Positions 32,807-40,278 of a stretch of 40,278 nucleotides of DNA are shown here, piece after piece. The translations under genes were made by a program, and so were the position numbers. Origin of the DNA: Clostridia bacterium (lineage in GTDB: Bacteria > Bacillota > Clostridia > Christensenellales > Aristaeellaceae); NCBI GenBank assembly GCA_017434085.1, contig JAFRFY010000083.1:1-40278 (forward strand), written 5' to 3'. The notes under the pieces are model-generated. The model had not been told where the DNA came from. It worked only from the letters and a program-made list of their open reading frames with translations, and searched no databases. Within the stretch, counting starts at the first letter, position 1, and each line of letters begins with the position of its first letter.

Positions 32807-35221
32807 TTACCGCAGCCCCTCCAGCTCCGCCAGCGCCTCGGCCAGGCCCTCGGGCAGGTCGAAGCGCATCCACGCCGCCAGCCGGTGCTCGGGCCGGGGG
32901 ACGGTATTGGCGATGTCCAGCATGGCGTCCTTGACCACGTTTTCCATGCGGATGGGCAAAAGCAGCCGGTACAGCAGCGCGGGGATGTCCGGCGCGGGGG
33001 GCGCGGGCGCGCGATGCCAGCGCAGGGCCGCGCCCTCGGCGGGGGACGCCGAGAGCGCCAGCGTCAGGGCGCGGGTCTCGGGGTCGTAGCGGCTCTGGTA
33101 TTCGCAGCTGGCCGCGTCCGGCGGGACGTTCCCCACCCCCACCAGTTCAATGAGGGTCCGGCGGTTCGCCGGCAGCAGGTCCGCCGCGCCCTCAGCGGGC
33201 CAAATATGCACGCTCAGGCCGTCGCCGCATTCGACGGTGCAGCGTGTTTCCACACGGCGGCAGCGCCCTGATCCGGGGTGGCTGCCGTCGTCTTCGATCA
33301 GGGTATAGTCGCCGTCCTGCCCCACGAACACCTTGAAGCACAGCGCCTCGGGCAGCGGGCAGCCGTTTTCCGGCGCGGTGGCGGCGTCCATGGGCACGAT
33401 GGTCCCGGGCCTCACGAACACCGGCATGCCGGAGAGGGGCCGGAACACCTTCATGCGCTGCCCGCCCACGTAGCGCCAGCCGGTGAAGAAATCCACCCAT
33501 TCCCCCTCGGGCAGCCAGACGTCGGCGCAGCCCAGGCGGGTGTCCGGGTTCGCGGGGCGCACGATGGGCGCGACCAGCATGTCGCCGCCGAAAATGTACT
33601 CGTGGTGCTGTATCTCCAGAAGCGCCCAGCCGGGGTTGTAGTCGTAGTACACGGGGTAAAGTATCGCGCCGCCGTCCCGCGCGGCGTTGAGCGCCTGGGT
33701 GTACAGCCAGGGCACCAGCCGGTGCCTAAGCCGCATGAAGTCCTCCATCACGGCGCAGGGCTCCATGGAATAGCTCCAGGGCTCCTTCCTCAAAAATTCG
33801 CTCATGGAGGAATGCAGCCGCATGATGGGGGAGAACACGCCGAACTGCAGCCAGCGCACGGCCAGCTCCTCGTCCCGTATGCCCAGCATGTGGCCGCCGA
33901 TGTCGTGGCTCCACCAGCCGTAGCCGATGTTGGCCGCCGTAGCGGTGAAGTAGGGCTGGAAGGCGAGGCTGTCCCAGGTGATGCAGGTGTCGCCGGAGAA
34001 GCCCACCGGGTAGCGGTGGCTGCCGGGGCCGCCGTAGCGGGAGAAGGTCATGCCCACGTCGCCCCGGCGGTTGGCGTACAGCCAGCGGGTGTGGTTGAGC
34101 ACGAACAGCGGGTCCACGCCGGGCACGCTGCTGCCGCCGCGCTGCTGCCAGTCGATCCACCAGAAATCCACACCGGTGCGCTCGAAGCTGTCCAGCACCA
34201 CGCGCTCCCAGGCCTTCATAAGCCTGTCGCTGCCGGCGTCGAAGTCCACCGGGATGCCGCTTGCGGGGTCGATGCCCATCTCCCGCGCCATCTCCGGGTA
34301 GAGGTCCTCGCAGGCGCGGACGCCGTCGGCGGGGTGGTCGTTCAGCGTGACTTTGAGGTGCCTGTCGTGCAGCCATTTGAGCATGGCGGCGGGGTCCGGG
34401 AACATCTCCGGGTTCCAGGTGTAGCCGGTCCAGCCGGTGCCGTATCGGGGGTCGATGTCGGTGACGTGCCAGTTCATGTCGATGACCGCCACCGACAGCG
34501 GCACCCTCTCCGCGGCGAAGCGCTCCACCAGGGCCTTGTAGCTCTGCTCGGTGTAGCAATAGTAGCGGCTCCACCAGTTGCCCAGGGCGTAGCGGGGCAC
34601 GGCGGGCACGGGGCCGGAGAGGTGGTAGAAGTCCCGAAGCGCCGATTTGAAGTCGTGGCCGTAGGCGAACAGGTACAGGTCGATGCCAGCGCCGTCGGCG
34701 GGGGTCAGGTTGCCCTGATCGTCCATGCCCATGCTGCGGCTGTCGTCCAGCGCGGCGAAGCCGTCCAGCGACATCAGCCCCTCACCCAGATCCAGCGGCA
34801 CGCCCATCTCCCCCGGCGCGCGGGGGATGACGGTCGCGCCGTCGGCCCGGTCCAGCGTGCGGGCGGTGCCCTTCAGGTTGTACCGGGACTCGCCGTAGTG
34901 CCATACGCTGCCGTGGTTCAAAAGAGCGTCCTTCAATACGGCAGTAAGGCCGGTGGGGGAGAAGGGCTTCATGTCGTACTCCAGGCGCACGCACGCTGTC
35001 TCGACGCTCAGCCGGTCCGCGCCGCGGCGCACCTCAAATTCCGGCAGAGGAAATTCCCGGTTTATGGCCATGGCGGTCGCGCCGTCCCGGAAGCGGTTGC
35101 CGGGCGCGTATTCCAGGCGAAAGAGCCGCTCCGTCAGCACCGTGACTCGGTAGCCGTCGCCGGAGATCACCGCGCCCGCCGCGGGTTGGGGCCGTAGGGT
35201 CCAGATGTCGGTGAAGGTCAT
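32807..35221 (-). CDS. glycoside hydrolase family 31 (alpha-glucosidase/xylosidase type)
   Basis: 804 residues. N-terminal beta domain (about 1-190), then the catalytic barrel: PRYALGNWWSRYYCYTEQSY, VSVAVIDMNWHVTD, GWTGYTWNPEMFPDPAAM, and the nucleophile in VDFWWIDWQQRGG (about D357). GFSGDT places the acid/base at about D411, followed by a WWSHDIGGH segment. C-terminal beta domains follow to the end (EYIFGGDMLVAPIV, YTLIEDDGSHPGSG). No signal peptide, so it probably works in the cytoplasm on imported alpha-glycosides. GAAAGGATC precedes the ATG. The substrate is not settled from sequence: glucosidase, xylosidase or sulfoquinovosidase-like are all GH31. Heptamer repeats start 25 bases upstream of its ATG. 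Confidence 0.92.
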   Translation of the reverse strand: MTFTDIWTLRPQPAAGAVISGDGYRVTVLTERLFRLEYAPGNRFRDGATAMAINREFPLPEFEVRRGADRLSVETACVRLEYDMKPFSPTGLTAVLKDALLNHGSVWHYGESRYNLKGTARTLDRADGATVIPRAPGEMGVPLDLGEGLMSLDGFAALDDSRSMGMDDQGNLTPADGAGIDLYLFAYGHDFKSALRDFYHLSGPVPAVPRYALGNWWSRYYCYTEQSYKALVERFAAERVPLSVAVIDMNWHVTDIDPRYGTGWTGYTWNPEMFPDPAAMLKWLHDRHLKVTLNDHPADGVRACEDLYPEMAREMGIDPASGIPVDFDAGSDRLMKAWERVVLDSFERTGVDFWWIDWQQRGGSSVPGVDPLFVLNHTRWLYANRRGDVGMTFSRYGGPGSHRYPVGFSGDTCITWDSLAFQPYFTATAANIGYGWWSHDIGGHMLGIRDEELAVRWLQFGVFSPIMRLHSSMSEFLRKEPWSYSMEPCAVMEDFMRLRHRLVPWLYTQALNAARDGGAILYPVYYDYNPGWALLEIQHHEYIFGGDMLVAPIVRPANPDTRLGCADVWLPEGEWVDFFTGWRYVGGQRMKVFRPLSGMPVFVRPGTIVPMDAATAPENGCPLPEALCFKVFVGQDGDYTLIEDDGSHPGSGRCRRVETRCTVECGDGLSVHIWPAEGAADLLPANRRTLIELVGVGNVPPDAASCEYQSRYDPETRALTLALSASPAEGAALRWHRAPAPPAPDIPALLYRLLLPIRMENVVKDAMLDIANTVPRPEHRLAAWMRFDLPEGLAEALAELEGLR

Positions 35222-35245
35222 GGGGGGATCCTTTCTGTCGCTTTA

Positions 35246-35370
35246 GGCAATAGGGAGTAGGGAGTAGGCAGTAGGGAGCAGGGGTTAGGGGGAGGGAACA
35301 GGAAACAGGGAACAGGGAACAGGGAACAGGGAACAGGGAACAGGGAACAGGGAACAGGGAACAGGGAACA
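35246..35370 (+). repeat. tandem heptamer array
   Basis: About eighteen seven-base units of form GG(G/C)A(G/A)(T/C)A. The first six vary (GGCAATA, GGGAGTA twice, GGCAGTA, GGGAGCA, GGGGTTA), one unit is six bases, then GGGAACA, GGAAACA and nine perfect GGGAACA (35308-35370). Lies upstream of the GH31 gene, where copy-number change could alter promoter spacing. The 327-base gap 35222-35548 holds only this and the following repeats. Confidence 0.95.
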
Positions 35371-35380
35371 GGAATAGCCC

Positions 35381-35500
35381 GCCTGTAGGGGCGATGCCCT
35401 CATCGCCCGGGAGCCATTCCCGTCGTAGGGGCGATGCCCTCATCGCCCGGGAGCCATTCCCGTCGTAGGGGCGATGCCCTCATCGCCCGGGAGCTATTCC
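35381..35500 (+). repeat. three tandem 40-bp hairpin repeats
   Basis: Three head-to-tail copies at 35381, 35421 and 35461, differing at few bases. Each has GTAGGGGCGATGCCCTCATC then GCCCGGGAGC(C/T)ATTCC; GGGCGATG and CATCGCCC form an eight-base-pair stem. There are no unique spacers, so it is not a CRISPR array. Confidence 0.95.
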
Positions 35501-35533
35501 CGCCGTAGGGACGCCATTCATGGCGTCCGCGGG
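35501..35533 (+). repeat. divergent fourth copy with a different hairpin
   Basis: Begins CGCCGTAGGG like the 40-bp repeats, but its hairpin is GGACGCCA (35509-35516) with TGGCGTCC (35521-35528). The shared GTAGGG lead with a changed, still-paired stem suggests compensated change or a related repeat family. Confidence 0.75.
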
Positions 35534-35548
35534 CGGCCCCTGCCGGGT

Positions 35549-38110
35549 TTAGCGCGAAGTCGAATACAATGCCTCAAATTCCTCCGCGGGGACGGGGCGG
35601 GAGAAGTAGTAGCCCTGGAAATGGCTGCACCCCATGGCGGTCAACGCATTGAGCTGCTGCTCCGTCTCCACGCCCTCGGTGATGACCTCCATGCCCAGCG
35701 CCTCGGCCAGGCCGATGACGGATTGCAGTATGATCCGGCTGCGCTCGCGGTCTTTGATCTCCTGCAAAAAGCTCATGTCGATCTTGATCACGTCCGCCCG
35801 GATGCTCTTCAACAGCCCCAGCGAGGAATAGCCCTTGCCGAAGTCGTCGATCTCCACCAGGAAGCCCCGCTCCCGGAGCCGCGAGACCACGGCGTCGCTC
35901 TTGTCCGGCTCCACCAGCAGCGCGGTCTCGGTGATCTCCAGCCGCAGCTTGTCGCTGTCCACGCCGTAGCGGTCCACGAGGCCGGTCAGCACGTCGTACA
36001 CGTCGATGCTGTAGAAGTCCTTCGCGGACATGTTCACGGAGATCGTCAGACCCTCCATAGCCGTGCCCTTCCAGACGTCGAGCCGCTTCACCGCCTGCTC
36101 CCACATGTAGGCGTCCAGCTTATGGATCAAGCCCGCGTTCTCCAGCGTCTCGATGAAGTCCTGCGGGGTGACGACGGCGCCGTCCGGCGTGCGCCAGCGC
36201 GCGAGCGCCTCCGCGCCGATGATCGCGCCGTCCGGGCCGACCAGCGGCTGCAGGTACATGGTGAACTGGCCGCCGTTGAGCGCCTCCTCGAAGCTGCCGA
36301 TGACCTTCTGCTCCATCAGGATGCGATCCAGCATGGCGTCGTCGAAGCGCGCCACGGTGCGGGTCATGTCGTCCCGGATGGTGCGCAGCGCGGAATTGGC
36401 GCGCCCGCACATCACCGAAACGGGGATGGAGGGATCGTCGATGGGATACACGCCGAAGTGCATGCAGAAGGTGTAGATGCCGCTGTTGAACACCTCCGAG
36501 AGCACCCGGGCGGCGTTGTGCAGGGCTTCCTCATTGAACCGCGCGCCGGGGAGAAGCAGCGCGAACTGGTCCCCGCCCAGGCGTCCGCACAGGCCGCGGG
36601 TGTCCTCCGAGATCTCCCGGAGCAGCGCGGCGGTCTTCACCAGCACCTCGTTGCCCCGGTTCACGCCGAACAGCGCGTTGACCAGGTTGAAGTTCATGAT
36701 GTTGGCGGACACCATCACCCAGGACACGCCGGGGCTGTTTGCGATCATCTCCCGGGCGAGCTCGTGGAAGGCGTCGGCGTTGAGCACGTTGGTCAGCCGG
36801 TCGTGATGGGCCAGGTAGTGCGCCGCCCGCGCGCCGATGTTCTCCGCCGCCCGGTCGTTGGCGGCGCGGGCGCTGTGCTGCTCGATGTTCACCAGCTCCA
36901 CCACCGCGTCGTACACGCTGCCGTCCTCAAGCTTCAGCGCCACCGGGTTGGACTGTATGAAATACACCTGATCCTGAAAATGCTCCGCCTTCTCCTGCGG
37001 GCAGCCGGTCCGGCAGGCGAGGGCGCTGGAGCAGTTGATGCACTTCTGCTCGGCGTTCCATATGCCGTAGCAGCTCTCGCTGCGGCTGATGCGGCCGTCG
37101 TCCATAAAGTCCAGTATGCGGCACTCGATGGGGTCCACCACCCGCGCCAGGTCGTACTTGCCGGACATGTCCCGCAGGTACTCCCGCATCTGACCCACCG
37201 TGTACTCCGCGGCCCGGGTCCGCGGCTGCATGAGCTCGGCCTCGGGCATCGGCGGACGGGCCTTGTCCCGCTTGGCCTCGTACATCTTCTCGTCCGCGCC
37301 GGAGATGAAATTGCGCAGCCGGGCGTCGTCGGTCACCGCGCCGCGGACGCAGCCCACCGAGAAGCCCACGCGCTCGTTATCGTCGATCATGGGCCTTGCG
37401 CGCATCAGCGCGTCGAGCTTTTGCTGGAAGTCCGACTCGGAGATGTCCGGGGCGATGACCAGGAACTCGTCGCCGCCGTAGCGGTAGCAGCAGGCCTCCC
37501 CGAAGGTCTCGGTCAGCAGCTTGCCGGTCTGGCGGAGTTTGCGGTCGCCCTCGTCGTGGCCGTAGGTATCGTTGATGTGCTTGAAGTCGTTTAAGTCCAG
37601 CATCATCACCGCCACCTCGCGGCCCAGGAAGGAGTCGTAGTCCTGCCGAAGCGCCATGCGGTTGCGCAGGCCCGTGAGGGCGTCGGTCAGCGACATGCGC
37701 TGCAACAGCGCGTTTTCCCGGTGGAGCGCCTTCGTGAGGGCGTCCACCTCGCCAAACGCCCTGAGCTCCGATTGCTTTAAAAAGCACACCAGCAGCATGT
37801 CCGCGGCCACGCCGAACAGCGACACGGCCACCTTCTGCAGGTTCTGGGGGGTAAAATGGATGAGGCTGTGGTCCGTGGAGAAGAAGAACAGCGTGTAGCC
37901 CAGCATGATGGCCGCCGCGACGATCCCGCCGCCGAAGCCGAACAGCGCGGAGCACAGCACCAGCCCCGCGATCAGTATCATATTCGGGTTGGGAACGGCA
38001 AACCGGTACACAAAAAAGATCAGTATGAGCATGATTCCCGCGGTCACCGCGATCTTCTTCGGCAGACTGACCTGTAATTGCAGCAATGTGGGCCTGCGCG
38101 ATTTCTCCAT
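35549..38110 (-). CDS. membrane GGDEF-GGDEF-EAL cyclic-di-GMP protein with Cys-rich PAS-like segment
   Basis: 853 residues from the ATG at 38110; an in-frame start 13 codons earlier overlaps the upstream gene. Three to five helices at about 22-110. A first GGDEF domain with intact RYGGDEF near residue 210. At about 345-372 a segment with five cysteines (CYGIWNAEQKC, CSSALACRTGC) inside a PAS-like part. A second, changed GGDEF (RLGGDQF near 511). Then EAL from about 630: GAEALARW, SVNMSAKDF, LEITET, IDDFGKGYSSL, VIKIDMSF, TEGVET and QGYYFSRP, all catalytic positions kept. Predicted to break down, and perhaps also make, cyclic-di-GMP at the membrane. Starts seven bases after the stop of the upstream EAL gene. 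Confidence 0.92.
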   Translation of the reverse strand: MEKSRRPTLLQLQVSLPKKIAVTAGIMLILIFFVYRFAVPNPNMILIAGLVLCSALFGFGGGIVAAAIMLGYTLFFFSTDHSLIHFTPQNLQKVAVSLFGVAADMLLVCFLKQSELRAFGEVDALTKALHRENALLQRMSLTDALTGLRNRMALRQDYDSFLGREVAVMMLDLNDFKHINDTYGHDEGDRKLRQTGKLLTETFGEACCYRYGGDEFLVIAPDISESDFQQKLDALMRARPMIDDNERVGFSVGCVRGAVTDDARLRNFISGADEKMYEAKRDKARPPMPEAELMQPRTRAAEYTVGQMREYLRDMSGKYDLARVVDPIECRILDFMDDGRISRSESCYGIWNAEQKCINCSSALACRTGCPQEKAEHFQDQVYFIQSNPVALKLEDGSVYDAVVELVNIEQHSARAANDRAAENIGARAAHYLAHHDRLTNVLNADAFHELAREMIANSPGVSWVMVSANIMNFNLVNALFGVNRGNEVLVKTAALLREISEDTRGLCGRLGGDQFALLLPGARFNEEALHNAARVLSEVFNSGIYTFCMHFGVYPIDDPSIPVSVMCGRANSALRTIRDDMTRTVARFDDAMLDRILMEQKVIGSFEEALNGGQFTMYLQPLVGPDGAIIGAEALARWRTPDGAVVTPQDFIETLENAGLIHKLDAYMWEQAVKRLDVWKGTAMEGLTISVNMSAKDFYSIDVYDVLTGLVDRYGVDSDKLRLEITETALLVEPDKSDAVVSRLRERGFLVEIDDFGKGYSSLGLLKSIRADVIKIDMSFLQEIKDRERSRIILQSVIGLAEALGMEVITEGVETEQQLNALTAMGCSHFQGYYFSRPVPAEEFEALYSTSR

Positions 38111-38117
38111 GATTCCG

Positions 38118-40278
38118 TCACTCCATGTCTTTGCTTTCGTTGCCCTCATCGCCCGTTGTATCCTTTTTGATCAAATCCTCAAACGCCTCCATCGGCATGG
38201 GCCTGTGGAAGTAGAACCCCTGCATCTCGTCGCAGCCGATGCCCTGGAGGAACCGCGCCTGCTCCACGCTCTCCACGCCCTCGGCGATCAGCCCCATGCC
38301 CAGGGCGTGGCCCATCTGCACCATGGAGGTGACGATGGTGCGCCCCCGCTCTTGGTCGCCGGTCTCGGTGAGGAAGTAGAGGTCCAGCTTGATGCGGTCC
38401 ACCGGCACCTCCTTTAGCATGTGCAGGGAGGAATAGCCGCTGCCGAAGTCGTCCATCTCCACCTGAAAGCCCAGCGCCCGAAGCCGCTCCGTGGTCTGTA
38501 TGAGCAGGGCGGGGTTTTCCACATAGGCGGTCTCGGTGATCTCGACGTGGAGCTGGTCGGGCGACAGGCCGTAGCGCCTGGCCAGTTCGTCGAAGTGGCG
38601 GGGGATGTTTTCATCCTCCCGGATGTCGCAGCGGGACAGGTTTACCGACACGGTCTGCCGCAGGCCCATGCGGTTGAAGCGCTGCAGGTCCCGGCAGACC
38701 CGGTCCCAGACGAAGCGGTCCAGCTCGTAGATGAGCCCGGCCTCCTCCAGCATAGGGATGAACTCCGCGGGGGGTATCCAGCCCAGCTTCGCGTGGTTCC
38801 AGCGGCACAGGGCCTCCGCGCCGACGATGCCGCCGGTGCGGTAGTTGACCTGGGGCTGGTACCACACCTCAAACTCCCCGGCGCTCAGCGCCTGCGTCAG
38901 GTGGCTGACCACCTCCGCGACGCGCTTGCCCTTTTCCCACTGCTCCGGGTTGTAGAAGGCGTAGCCGTCCTTGTGGGTGTCGCGCACCCGCTTCTCGGCC
39001 ACGCGGGCGAAGTCCAGCATGTGGTCCACGTCGATATGGCGGTAGTCCTCCGGGGTCAGCACGTACACGCCGCCGCAGACCTGCACCCGGTTCTCCCCGC
39101 CCCGGTCGACGAAGTAGTTCCTGACGGAATCCACGACCTCCGCGTCGTCCCGGCGCAGCTTATCCTCCCCGCCGGCGCGGCGCAGCACGGCGAAGTGGTC
39201 GGCCTCGATGCGGCACATGGCCTCCGCGTCGGACAGGGTCCGCTGTGTCCTGTCGGCCCAGTAGCGCAGCAGCGCGTCGCCGGACGCCATGCCCAGGCTG
39301 TCGTTTATGTACTTGAAGTTCCTGATGTTGACGTAGCACAGCAAATACGGCGTGTCCGGGTGCGCCCGCAGCAGCGCCTCCACCTGCTTGCGGAAGCCGC
39401 TTAAGCTGTACACGCCGGTCAGCGGGTCGTGGTCGATCAGGCGGCGCAGCTTCTCGGCCTGCTCCATACGCACGGCGCGGACCTTCTGCACGGCGATCAC
39501 GATCAGCGCGACGAACAGAAGCCCCGTCAGCAGCAGCACCAGCCCGTACTGGTAGAGGTAGTCGCCGACGCCGTAGCGGTACAGGCGACGGGAGGTGTAG
39601 TCCAGCGCGATGGCCTGCCGCAGGGTGTCGCTCAGCGCGGCGATGCCCCCGTTCAGCCGCGCGATGCGCGCGCGCCCCTCCGGGGTGTCCAGGGTGCCCG
39701 CCCGGAAGTCCATGGAGAACATGGCGGAGGGCTGCACCCTCAGATCGCCGTAGGAGGGCTTCTGCAGCACGTAGCTCCACACGTAGGAGTTGTGCAGCAG
39801 GGCGTCCACCTCCCCGGCGCGCAGGGCCCGCACGCTCTCGGGCATGGTCTCGTACAGCGTGATGGCGATGCCGGGGTAGAGCTGGCGCACCGTCTCCGCG
39901 CCGCCGCTCAGCGAACGCAGCATGCCCACCCGGAGCGCGTTCAGCTCGGTCGGGACGTGGGTGCCCTCGGTGACGAGCGTGAAGGGCGTCTGTATGAGGT
40001 TCTCCGACACCGCGCTCGGATGGCCCGAGGCGCTGGGTATGGCGCTGCCGAAGGGCAGTATCACGTCGTAGGCCGGGTTGTCCAGGGCCTCCTTGAGCGA
40101 TGCCTCCTCCACGATGACAAAGTTGACCTTGTACCCCGCCGCCGCCGCCGCGGCGCGCATCAGGTCCGCGCCGATGCCCACGACCGCGCCGGTGTCCGCG
40201 TCCAGGTAGACCATGGGGCAGCGGTCCACGGGCACGCCCACCGCGAGGACGTCGCCCTCCGCGAGGGCAGCGCCCTCC
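38118..40278 (-). CDS. periplasmic-binding-domain/EAL phosphodiesterase, 5' end outside window
   Basis: The frame runs through the right edge of the window; the residues next to the edge (GALAEGDVLAVGVPVDRCPM) look like a signal-peptide cleavage followed by a family 3 solute-binding domain (to about 39570: TGAVVGIGADLMRAAAAAAG, LRVGMLRSLSG). A membrane helix is at about 39560-39486. A GGDEF domain follows with the site replaced by EADHF (about 39211-39197), so it should not make cyclic-di-GMP. The EAL domain (from about 38900) is complete: GAEALCRW, VSVNLSRCD, VEITETAY, MDDFGSGYSSL, RIKLDLYF, AEGVES, QGFYFHRP. It probably lowers cyclic-di-GMP on binding an amino-acid-like ligand outside. The last residues are encoded in part by a repeat fragment. 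Confidence 0.9.
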   Translation of the reverse strand, partial: EGAALAEGDVLAVGVPVDRCPMVYLDADTGAVVGIGADLMRAAAAAAGYKVNFVIVEEASLKEALDNPAYDVILPFGSAIPSASGHPSAVSENLIQTPFTLVTEGTHVPTELNALRVGMLRSLSGGAETVRQLYPGIAITLYETMPESVRALRAGEVDALLHNSYVWSYVLQKPSYGDLRVQPSAMFSMDFRAGTLDTPEGRARIARLNGGIAALSDTLRQAIALDYTSRRLYRYGVGDYLYQYGLVLLLTGLLFVALIVIAVQKVRAVRMEQAEKLRRLIDHDPLTGVYSLSGFRKQVEALLRAHPDTPYLLCYVNIRNFKYINDSLGMASGDALLRYWADRTQRTLSDAEAMCRIEADHFAVLRRAGGEDKLRRDDAEVVDSVRNYFVDRGGENRVQVCGGVYVLTPEDYRHIDVDHMLDFARVAEKRVRDTHKDGYAFYNPEQWEKGKRVAEVVSHLTQALSAGEFEVWYQPQVNYRTGGIVGAEALCRWNHAKLGWIPPAEFIPMLEEAGLIYELDRFVWDRVCRDLQRFNRMGLRQTVSVNLSRCDIREDENIPRHFDELARRYGLSPDQLHVEITETAYVENPALLIQTTERLRALGFQVEMDDFGSGYSSLHMLKEVPVDRIKLDLYFLTETGDQERGRTIVTSMVQMGHALGMGLIAEGVESVEQARFLQGIGCDEMQGFYFHRPMPMEAFEDLIKKDTTGDEGNESKDME

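Noticed and set aside
33278..35197. 639-codon plus-strand frame opposite the GH31 gene
   Set aside because: Low-complexity Val/Ala/His-rich translation; the minus strand has catalytic motifs of GH31.
35246..35370. Heptamers as telomere-like or origin-of-replication iterons
   Set aside because: No replication gene, DnaA boxes or AT-rich unwinding region nearby, and shorter arrays of the same unit lie between ordinary genes.
35381..35500. Direct repeats as a CRISPR array
   Set aside because: The three 40-bp units are joined head to tail with no unique spacers and no cas genes are near; they are tandem hairpin repeats.
35474..37594. 706-codon plus-strand frame opposite the GGDEF-EAL gene
   Set aside because: Starts in the repeat block and has no recognisable fold; the minus-strand gene is unambiguous.

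Overview
The window reads as a chromosomal stretch of a GC-rich member of the Bacillota, most likely a gut-type clostridium. Supports are AGGAGG-type ribosome binding sites, sigma-A-like promoters, many solute-importer operons, an AAA+ fragment of the CbbX/SpoVK kind and short intergenic repeats of a style common in clostridial genomes. Signal peptides of the solute-binding proteins mostly end in A-E-G or A-E-N without a lipobox cysteine, and isoleucine before leucine is nearly always coded ATA-CTN. There are no rRNA genes, tRNA genes, CRISPR arrays or complete insertion sequences that I can see.

Layout. 1-7100: an MscS channel, two small envelope proteins and a ferric-iron-type ABC importer (binding protein, fused double permease, ATPase). 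7100-8180: a repeat-scarred zone with a 5'-truncated AAA+ fragment. 8186-14700 (minus): a secreted Sel1-repeat/S41-peptidase fusion, a TetR regulator whose upstream site resembles one in front of the fusion gene, and a PEP/pyruvate-binding-domain protein with a KaiC-like front. 14865-16818: a GntR regulator divergent from an aconitase-family large/small subunit pair; the large subunit has lost its middle third. 16810-19979: a promoter, a cobalamin riboswitch with terminator, and a BtuF-C-D-like importer. 20175-22080 (minus): a polysaccharide-priming sugar transferase behind an unusually long leader containing an intrinsic terminator. 22171-25381: an unknown small protein (minus) and a NitT/TauT-type importer. 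25546-32791: a double-SH3 secreted protein, then a CUT1 sugar-importer operon (no ATPase) running into a URO-D-like protein, a nucleoside phosphorylase and a MATE exporter. 32807-35221 (minus): a GH31 glycosidase. 35246-35533: heptamer arrays and tandem 40-bp hairpin repeats. 35549-40278 (minus): two consecutive EAL-domain cyclic-di-GMP phosphodiesterases, the second cut by the window edge.

How it fits together. The window is dominated by uptake of iron, a corrinoid, a small organic compound and a sugar or nucleoside, plus envelope and signalling genes. The least explained parts are: the ABC/URO-D-like/nucleoside phosphorylase/MATE locus; the attenuated leader before the sugar transferase; the TetR-linked Sel1-S41 protein; and the heptamer-plus-hairpin repeat, which recurs whole or in part at several places and in one place touches a gene end. 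Functional statements rest on motif recognition by eye; no alignments or searches were run.
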